A stretch of DNA of 10,837 nucleotides, taken from Candidatus Sumerlaeota bacterium. Its GTDB lineage: Bacteria > Sumerlaeota > T1SED10-198M. The notes under the pieces were generated by a model. The model did no database searches. It was not told the DNA's origin and was given only the letters and a program-made list of their open reading frames with translations. The stretch is taken from the NCBI GenBank assembly GCA_003554345.1, contig PWGE01000378.1, positions 1-10,837 on the forward strand. The letters run 5' to 3'. Positions 1-5,470 of the stretch are shown here, one piece after another. How positions within the stretch are numbered: the stretch's first letter is position 1; each line of letters starts with the position of its first letter. Position numbers and translations under genes: made by a program.

Positions 1-1
1 A

Positions 2-268
2 GTCCAGGATTATCTTGATGATATGATGAGCGGGAAAACAGGAGAAAGCACCGGCACCGTGGAAAGGTATCAGGAAAAACTGTTGATACTGAGCAGCTGT
101 AAAAAAGCTGTTAAAAAAGGGGCTAAATTGAAAGAATACGAATTATATGAACTCATACGGGAATATTTTAAGGCTCCTGATAAATATCAAACATGCCCTC
201 ATGGCAGACCGGTTGCCATGAAACTTGATCGCCAGGAAATTGATAAGTATTTCCATCGGGATTATTAA
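2..268 (+). CDS. mutL: DNA mismatch repair protein MutL, C-terminal end (5' partial)
   Basis: The frame is open from base 2, so only the last 88 residues of MutL are present and the true start lies upstream of the window. MutL couples MutS mismatch recognition to strand incision and excision. The visible part is the end of the C-terminal dimerisation/endonuclease domain. It contains SCKKAVKKG, which matches the ACR(A/K)AVK motif, then the diagnostic CPHGRP motif and a terminal FHR matching FxR. In MutL families with nuclease activity these motifs help form the metal site, so this is probably an endonuclease MutL rather than the MutH-dependent type. The main metal motif DQHAxxExxxxE would lie upstream and cannot be seen. 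The first in-frame ATG (23) is internal to the domain and is not a start. The next gene begins 2 nt after the stop, suggesting co-transcription. Confidence 0.93.
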   Translation, partial: VQDYLDDMMSGKTGESTGTVERYQEKLLILSSCKKAVKKGAKLKEYELYELIREYFKAPDKYQTCPHGRPVAMKLDRQEIDKYFHRDY

Positions 269-270
269 AA

Positions 271-1725
271 ATGCTGGAATTTATCAAGCGATTTCTCTCT
301 TTTGCAGAATTTTTTAAAAATAGAAATACCCTGCATCATTCGCGCCAGGGTTTTGTATTTGAACAGGCATTTGCTCTAACCAGCCAGGACAGTAAAGATA
401 TAGCCGGTTTTTTTGAAAGATTTCTGCAGTCTCATCGGGGAAAGATGCAATTGAACGTGTCTCTGCTGAAACAATTTGAAGGATGGGAAGCATTTGTGAA
501 TCAGTTTGGATTATGGGCAGAAGAATACTTTCTTACCTCCCAAACTGGTATCCAGGACTTTTTATGCAAGTACCGGGAATTTGATCTTTTTGACCTTCAG
601 GAATGGGCAAGAACTATGGGATATAATATGAGTCAGGTAAAAAGGTTCATTAACTTCCTGGAAATATTTGGACTCATTCAGCAGCATAAAAATCGGTTTC
701 ATGTGATAAAACAAGAGCTTCCAACCAGTGAAAGTTATGGACAGAAATGCCTTTATTTTCTGCCAAATCTGGAAGTTATTCTTTTTAATCCCGGTCGTTA
801 TCAACTTGTTATTACCCTGCTGCATCTCTTTGAGTTTCGTAAAATGAATTATGAAATAGTCTTTCATATAAATCAGGACCATCTTTTCAAGGTGATACAG
901 GATTCCCGGGAGCTGGAGGAATTTACCTCTCTCTTTGGTTTTTCTCTCAACGAAATACCTGAAAACATTGAATTTCTTTCCGGATACTTGCAGGATCAAC
1001 TTAAGAAAATACAGTTTGAAGGAGCTGGACTCTATTTTCGGATCAACGATATACACGTTCGGGAACATCTGGAACAGTTTCTTAAACAATACCAGGGACA
1101 TTACTATCGTGTAAAAGACCATCTTTTTGTACATCTGGACATTGTGGAAGACTTTTACCACTTTCTGGATGAAAATAAATTCAGTTATTATAAATCAGAT
1201 GGGATTCAGGAAAATAAGATTAAAGAATTTCTGGGACGTATGGATACTTCTGAGATTGAGTTTATCTGGATTGTTTTCTGTTATTTTTCTATGATGCTTC
1301 AGCGTTTTCGCTTGTTTAATAAAGTTGAAAAACACTTTTTTGATGAACTGTTTCAATATCTATCCTTAATTTACAAAAGTGAGCATGATTTAAGCGAAAA
1401 GGAATTGAATCAGGGAAAAAAGCAGTTGCGACAGAGATTTGAGAGGTGCTATTCGGAGAATGTATGGAAAATGGGGCGGAAAATGGTGATGGAAAATAAA
1501 ACCCCTTCTTTAAGTCCTCGATTCTGGCGCAAAATCCGTCATGCACTTTTTACCGACAGACCTGTTCGTGTTTTATTTTATGAGAATGAAAAAAAGTATG
1601 ATCGTATGGAATTAAATGGGTATATTGTGGCAGTAAACCAGCTGGGGATGGTTTTAAAGTCACCTAAAAAAACGAACAAAACAGTTTTTCTTTATTGGGA
1701 TTCAATTAAAGATGTAGTTTGTTAG
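271..1725 (+). CDS. Uncharacterised protein with winged-helix-like and C-terminal Sm/YolD-like segments
   Basis: I do not recognise this 484-residue protein as a named family. It is rich in Phe, Tyr and charged residues and has no signal peptide or membrane segment, so it is probably cytoplasmic. Residues about 101-147 read like a winged helix: a start at DLFDLQEWA, a turn at GYNMSQV, a recognition-like helix, then LEIFGLIQ and a wing ending NRFHV. The last 55 residues (430-484) start with RPVRVLFYENE, pass LNGYIVAV and end VFLYWDSIKDVV. This pattern resembles small Sm/Hfq- or YolD-like beta barrels. Both assignments are my inference from pattern only. The ATG follows the mutL stop by 2 nt with no clear Shine-Dalgarno sequence, which suggests translational coupling to mutL. 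The frame is long and intact, and its amino acid make-up is protein-like, so the gene itself is secure while its function is unknown. A role linked to DNA or RNA would suit its neighbour. Confidence 0.85.
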   Translation: MLEFIKRFLSFAEFFKNRNTLHHSRQGFVFEQAFALTSQDSKDIAGFFERFLQSHRGKMQLNVSLLKQFEGWEAFVNQFGLWAEEYFLTSQTGIQDFLCKYREFDLFDLQEWARTMGYNMSQVKRFINFLEIFGLIQQHKNRFHVIKQELPTSESYGQKCLYFLPNLEVILFNPGRYQLVITLLHLFEFRKMNYEIVFHINQDHLFKVIQDSRELEEFTSLFGFSLNEIPENIEFLSGYLQDQLKKIQFEGAGLYFRINDIHVREHLEQFLKQYQGHYYRVKDHLFVHLDIVEDFYHFLDENKFSYYKSDGIQENKIKEFLGRMDTSEIEFIWIVFCYFSMMLQRFRLFNKVEKHFFDELFQYLSLIYKSEHDLSEKELNQGKKQLRQRFERCYSENVWKMGRKMVMENKTPSLSPRFWRKIRHALFTDRPVRVLFYENEKKYDRMELNGYIVAVNQLGMVLKSPKKTNKTVFLYWDSIKDVVC

Positions 1726-1757
1726 CAAAATATGCTTCTTGTATTTTCCTGATATAT

Positions 1758-1786
1758 TTGACTTGAAGGATAAATCATGATACTAT
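1758..1786 (+). promoter_or_regulatory. Sigma70-type promoter of the maf-parvulin unit
   Basis: A -35 box TTGACT (1758-1763) is followed by a 17-nt spacer and a -10 box TACTAT (1781-1786). A TG dinucleotide one base before the -10 box gives an extended -10 element. The expected transcription start is near 1793, leaving a leader of about 14 nt that contains the Shine-Dalgarno sequence GAGAGGA (1794-1800) before the TTG start at 1807. It lies in the only gap of this strand before maf, just after the unknown gene ends, so maf and the downstream gene probably have their own transcript. Confidence 0.6.
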
Positions 1787-1806
1787 AACCATAGAGAGGA
1801 AAAATT

Positions 1807-2505
1807 TTGACAGATCAAAAAAACAGTATAAACCATATTGCTTCTACCCGGTCAGAAGGCAGGGAATTCATTTTAGCTTCCCAATCGCCGCGGAGAAAAG
1901 AGCTTCTGGGTAAATTAGATTGCCACTTTAGAGTAGAACCATCTTTTATTGAAGAAAAGATTGGTTCTTATAATACTGCTGAAGATCTCGTCAGGGAATT
2001 AGCACTCCTGAAAGCACATAAAAGAGCTCAGGATAATCCGGAAGGTATAGTGATAGGTTGTGATACAGTGGTTGTTTTAGAAGGAGAGGTGCTGGGTCAG
2101 CCAGTAGATAAGAATGATGCTTTTCGTATGCTTAAAATGCTCAATAATAAGACCCATCAGGTGGTAAGCGGACTGGCATTAGTCCAAAAGAGCATGGGCA
2201 AAGAAATTTTCGATATAGAAAAGAGTTTTGTCAGGTTCAAGGATAATTCTGATGAAAAATTACGGGAATATATTTTAACAGGAGAACCGATGGATAAAGC
2301 GGGTGCTTATGCTATCCAGGGCCATGGATCGGCATTAGTGGCTTCTTACAAGGGTTGTTATCATAATATTGTGGGCTTTCCTATTGAACTTTTCCGGAAG
2401 ATGATGAAAGAGTTTTTTTCTGTTATTTTTACCAATCCTATGCAATGTACCTGTCGAACAGGAAAAACAATAGAATATATAAACATTAAGAAAGGTGGTG
2501 CGTAA
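1807..2505 (+). CDS. maf: Maf-family nucleoside triphosphate pyrophosphatase
   Basis: Maf proteins hydrolyse nucleoside triphosphates to monophosphates and pyrophosphate, removing non-canonical nucleotides in the cytoplasm. Family motifs are clear: ASQSPRRKELL (residues 24-34), the catalytic-region GCDTVV with D86, GQPVDKNDAF, DKAGAYAIQG (163-172) and GCYHNIVGFPI (183-193). The SQSPRR form and the DKAGAYAIQG block fit the YhdE-type (dTTP/UTP) subgroup better than the YceF type, but substrate choice is inferred. The start is TTG: no in-frame ATG occurs before the conserved core, and GAGAGGA lies 6 nt upstream. At 232 residues it is longer than the usual 190-200. It has an 18-residue N-terminal extension and about 27 extra residues after the core, including a CTC triplet. 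The stop lies 1 nt before the next ATG, so the two genes are probably coupled. Confidence 0.94.
   Translation: MTDQKNSINHIASTRSEGREFILASQSPRRKELLGKLDCHFRVEPSFIEEKIGSYNTAEDLVRELALLKAHKRAQDNPEGIVIGCDTVVVLEGEVLGQPVDKNDAFRMLKMLNNKTHQVVSGLALVQKSMGKEIFDIEKSFVRFKDNSDEKLREYILTGEPMDKAGAYAIQGHGSALVASYKGCYHNIVGFPIELFRKMMKEFFSVIFTNPMQCTCRTGKTIEYINIKKGGA
2491..2498 (+). promoter_or_regulatory. Ribosome binding site that sets the parvulin gene start
   Basis: AAAGGTGG lies inside the last codons of maf, 8 nt before the ATG at 2507. Two in-frame GTG codons (2495 and 2498) are part of this site itself, so they are poor starts. The ATG also gives a cleaner signal peptide beginning MHFKCK. Ribosomes ending maf would stop 1 nt from this ATG, a layout typical of translational coupling. 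Confidence 0.6.
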
Positions 2506-2506
2506 G

Positions 2507-3457
2507 ATGCATTTTAAATGCAAGCAAATCGTCGTACTGGCAGTAATTACAGTACTGCTATGTACAGTTCCTTTAATTGCCGAAGAGCATGGAGAAGAGG
2601 CTCCGGCTGATGTCATCGTAGAAGTAAATGGAGAACAATATGGTGAGGAAGAGCTGGACAGAGAACTTTCCTTTATGGCTATGCAATTTCAGATGGATCC
2701 TGCTGATATGCCAGAGGATCAACGGCATCAGATGGAAGCCATGGCTCGTGAGAATATCATTCAAAGGGCTATTTTGATGAGGTATGTTGAAGAAGAAGAG
2801 GTGGCATTGGATGAAGAATCCCAGCAAATGATGCAGATGATAATGGGACAGATGACACAGGACCCCCAGATGGAACAGAATCTGGAAGCTATGGGGATGA
2901 CCATGGAAGAGATGCAGGACTACATGGAAGATCAAATGATGATTGAACAATTGGTCAATGACTGGATCGAAGAAGTGGAAATTACAGATGAACAGATCGA
3001 AGAGTATTATGAACAAAGTCCCGAAGAGTTTGCCCAGGTTCATGCCCGGCACATTCTCTTAGAGGTTCCTGAAGGAGCCGATGAAGAAGCATGGGAAGCC
3101 AGAAGAGCTGAAGCAGAGGAAGTTCTGGAACGCCTGGAAGAAGAGGATTTTGCCGAAGTGGCAGCTGAAGTATCAGATTGTCCCTCCGGGCAACAACAGG
3201 GTGGAGACCTTGGCGAATTCGGCCCCGGTCAAATGGACCCTCAATTTGAACAGGTCGCTTTTGACATGGCCCCAGGAGAAACAAAAGTAGCTGATAGTTC
3301 CTTTGGTGTTCATATAATTGAGGTTCTGGATCATAAAGATTCACTCGATGATGTAAGAGAAGATGTTAAACAGATGATTCAATTTGAAGCAGGAGATAGA
3401 ATCTTTCAGGAAAAGATTGAAGAAGGTCGCGAAAAATTTGACGTGACGGAATACTAA
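2507..3457 (+). CDS. Secreted SurA/PrsA-like parvulin peptidyl-prolyl isomerase
   Basis: This protein (316 residues from the ATG at 2507) probably catalyses cis-trans isomerisation of prolyl bonds and assists folding of exported proteins outside the cytoplasm. Residues 1-24 form a signal peptide: a basic MHFKCK, a hydrophobic stretch, then a likely signal peptidase I site after LIA. An N-terminal SurA-like helical chaperone region follows (about 30-165). A parvulin rotamase domain spans about 177-275, with ARHILL, the GGDLGEFG block and FGVHIIEV all typical of the family. The chaperone region is unusually acidic and Met-rich, with 13 Met within about 45 residues (roughly 105-150). A single Cys lies in the signal sequence (VLLC), but the Leu before it makes a lipobox unlikely. 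The gene is second in the maf unit and is followed by a strong terminator. Which client proteins it serves cannot be told. Confidence 0.92.
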   Translation: MHFKCKQIVVLAVITVLLCTVPLIAEEHGEEAPADVIVEVNGEQYGEEELDRELSFMAMQFQMDPADMPEDQRHQMEAMARENIIQRAILMRYVEEEEVALDEESQQMMQMIMGQMTQDPQMEQNLEAMGMTMEEMQDYMEDQMMIEQLVNDWIEEVEITDEQIEEYYEQSPEEFAQVHARHILLEVPEGADEEAWEARRAEAEEVLERLEEEDFAEVAAEVSDCPSGQQQGGDLGEFGPGQMDPQFEQVAFDMAPGETKVADSSFGVHIIEVLDHKDSLDDVREDVKQMIQFEAGDRIFQEKIEEGREKFDVTEY

Positions 3458-3476
3458 GGTAACTCATTTCAAAAGA

Positions 3477-3511
3477 CCGGTAGGGAGAAGCTCTCCCTGC
3501 CGGCTTTTTTT
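3477..3511 (+). terminator. Intrinsic terminator of the maf-parvulin unit
   Basis: The left arm is CCGGTAGGGAGA (3477-3488) and the right arm TCTCCCTGCCGG (3492-3503). They pair over 12 positions with one G-U wobble and a 3-nt loop AGC, followed by C and seven T residues (3505-3511). It lies 19 nt after the parvulin stop codon. The next gene starts 5 nt after the T-tract, so the hairpin could also affect that gene, either as a block to read-through or as a control point. Confidence 0.9.
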
Positions 3512-3516
3512 ATGCT

Positions 3517-5457
3517 ATGAACAGATTTCTCTTTACGCTCTCTGACTTATATGCTGAGCAGAATAATGCCCCCCTTGAATGGTATCTTGCCGGCAAAAAA
3601 GGGAATATCTGCTCCTATTCAATGATAGATAAGCCGTTACGCGCTTATCATAGCCTCTACCAGGTATCTTACCACCCACCTGCAGATCGCTGGATTTATT
3701 TGTCTGCTTTGGTGAGTTATGTTAACTCACGAATGCTTCACCCCTCTCCCTTTAACAAGGAATATGAGTATTCATCCTTGCAATACTGGCATTCCTTCGA
3801 ATGGAATAGCAATAGCGCTGTTTATTATTATTCAATTGATGGAGCCATGATACGTAAGACTGTATTCGTTGATCATTCTGACTTTAAAACATATATTTCT
3901 TTTGAACTGGTGCAGGGACAATCAGTCGTGCTGAAATTATTCCCCTGTTTGAATAATCGCAATATCGATACTTTTGAACAGAATCTTGAACATGTTCATT
4001 GTGAGCCGGAGAATGAACAACGTCTTGCTGTGGATATTAAAAACAAAGGACGATGGTATTTGCATCATTCGCAGGTCGCCTGGCATGAGGAAGATGCTTT
4101 GCCCACTATCTGGTACCCCTACGAGACAGTGAGAGACCAGTATATTCGGGAAAGGGTGGTTGTGCCAGGTTATTTGACAACCAGGCTTACCGAAGACAAC
4201 CCTCTCAACATGGTATGCTCTCTGGATGAAAATATCTTACCTGCTGATGCTTTAATGGAAAAATTCAGAGCAGGAAATACTCGTGATAAAATTCTGGTTA
4301 ATAAGAAACATTTTCAATCGCAGCTTGAGTGGCTGATGCGAAATTTACAGACTTTTCTTGTTGAAAAAGAAGATGGTCGAAAGGTTAGTGTCCTTGCAGG
4401 TTACCCGTGGTTTAGAGATTGGGGACGCGACACCATGGTGGTGATGAGGGGGCTGCTTTATTGTATTGAAAAGACTGAAGTGAAAAAAATATTCGATAAT
4501 TTTCTGGGTTTTCTTTCCAGGGGAATGATTCCTAACTGCTTTGATCCCCATGACGCTGAAAAGGCGTACTATAATACTATTGATGCCACTTTATGGCTGT
4601 TTATTGCGGTGTATGAGTATTACCGGTTATCAGGGGATAAAGAGTATATTGAGAAAAATTTTGAGGCGTGGACAGAAATCATTGAGTCCTACGCTATGGG
4701 AACCCGGTGGGGTATAAAAGTCGAAGAAGATGGCCTGTTGAGCGGTGGGAATAAAAATACGCAACTGACCTGGATGGATGTGAAAATAGGAGAAAAAGCC
4801 GTTACTCCCAGAATGGGTAAGGCAGTGGAGATGAATGCCCTCTGGTACAATGCTCTTAAAATATATCGCTTTATATGCCAGATTTGTAATAAAAATTTTA
4901 CTTATAATCGTTATCTTCAACAATTTGAAAGGAATTTTCTTCCCACTTTTTTTGTGCCGGACCGTAGCAACCTGGCAGATTGGGTGAGTGAGGGTGAAAT
5001 CAATATTCAAAATCGTCCGAACCAGTTGTTTTGTTTAGCGCTTCCCTTTAGAAATTACCTGCCCGTTACTGTGCAACAACGTATTTTTAAAACAGTGACC
5101 GGTGAATTATTGACGCCATATGGTATTCGTTCATTATCTCCCAGAGATTCTCAATATCGTGGGTATTATGGAGGAGACCGGTACGAAAGGGATAGTGCTT
5201 ATCACCAAGGAACTATCTGGCCCTGGCTTATGGGGACTTATATTGATGCCTATGTTAATACCACAACAGATGATCGGGTCAAAAGAAAAGAAGTAATACG
5301 CCGGCGTATTCTTCCCTTACTGAATGAAATGAAACACGGTAATGTGGGTAGTATTGCCGAGGTATATTCAGGCGATCCACCTCACGAGGCAGGAGGATGC
5401 TTTGCCCAGGCGTGGAGTGTGTCAGAATTGGTCCGCATTATTTATCGCTATTTATAA
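3517..5457 (+). CDS. Amylo-alpha-1,6-glucosidase (GH133 glycogen debranching enzyme family)
   Basis: This enzyme probably hydrolyses alpha-1,6 branch-point glucose in glycogen or related glucans in the cytoplasm. Its 646 residues match the bacterial/archaeal two-domain form. The N-terminal domain (about 15-260) includes LEWYLA at 20-25 and the RAYHSLY block. The C-terminal (alpha/alpha)6-type domain (about 265-646) has WFRDWGRDT (298-306), TIDATLW (354-360), TWMD (418-421), VEMNALWYNAL (437-447), GIRSL, YHQGTIWPW (562-570) and SIAEV...GGCFAQAWSVSE. The acidic residues of DWGRD, WMD and AEV are kept. The glycine-rich NGLGGYAS-like motif usual near the N terminus is replaced by AGKKGNICS. The ATG at 3517 is the first possible start, since the frame has a stop at 3481 within the terminator. 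There is no Shine-Dalgarno sequence. No other glycogen gene is nearby. The gene converges on the ATPase gene with a 13-nt gap. Confidence 0.93.
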   Translation: MNRFLFTLSDLYAEQNNAPLEWYLAGKKGNICSYSMIDKPLRAYHSLYQVSYHPPADRWIYLSALVSYVNSRMLHPSPFNKEYEYSSLQYWHSFEWNSNSAVYYYSIDGAMIRKTVFVDHSDFKTYISFELVQGQSVVLKLFPCLNNRNIDTFEQNLEHVHCEPENEQRLAVDIKNKGRWYLHHSQVAWHEEDALPTIWYPYETVRDQYIRERVVVPGYLTTRLTEDNPLNMVCSLDENILPADALMEKFRAGNTRDKILVNKKHFQSQLEWLMRNLQTFLVEKEDGRKVSVLAGYPWFRDWGRDTMVVMRGLLYCIEKTEVKKIFDNFLGFLSRGMIPNCFDPHDAEKAYYNTIDATLWLFIAVYEYYRLSGDKEYIEKNFEAWTEIIESYAMGTRWGIKVEEDGLLSGGNKNTQLTWMDVKIGEKAVTPRMGKAVEMNALWYNALKIYRFICQICNKNFTYNRYLQQFERNFLPTFFVPDRSNLADWVSEGEINIQNRPNQLFCLALPFRNYLPVTVQQRIFKTVTGELLTPYGIRSLSPRDSQYRGYYGGDRYERDSAYHQGTIWPWLMGTYIDAYVNTTTDDRVKRKEVIRRRILPLLNEMKHGNVGSIAEVYSGDPPHEAGGCFAQAWSVSELVRIIYRYL

Positions 5458-5470
5458 GACTTCTGACCTG

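Noticed and set aside
562-1161. A 199-codon minus-strand ORF opposite the unknown protein gene
   Set aside because: It lies fully inside a longer, better-supported plus-strand gene, has a low-complexity Phe/Lys/Leu-rich product and no recognisable domain.
1726-1757. Possible terminator after the unknown gene (AGCA/TGCT)
   Set aside because: The stem is only 4 bp and no proper T-tract follows, so read-through into maf cannot be excluded.
2555-2566. Lipobox-like VLLC in the parvulin signal peptide
   Set aside because: Leu directly before the Cys is not accepted in normal or relaxed spirochaetal lipoboxes, and a signal peptidase I site follows.
2573-3052. A 159-codon minus-strand ORF opposite the parvulin gene
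   Set aside because: Its His/Leu/Phe-rich product is the mirror of the Glu/Met-rich codons of the real gene.
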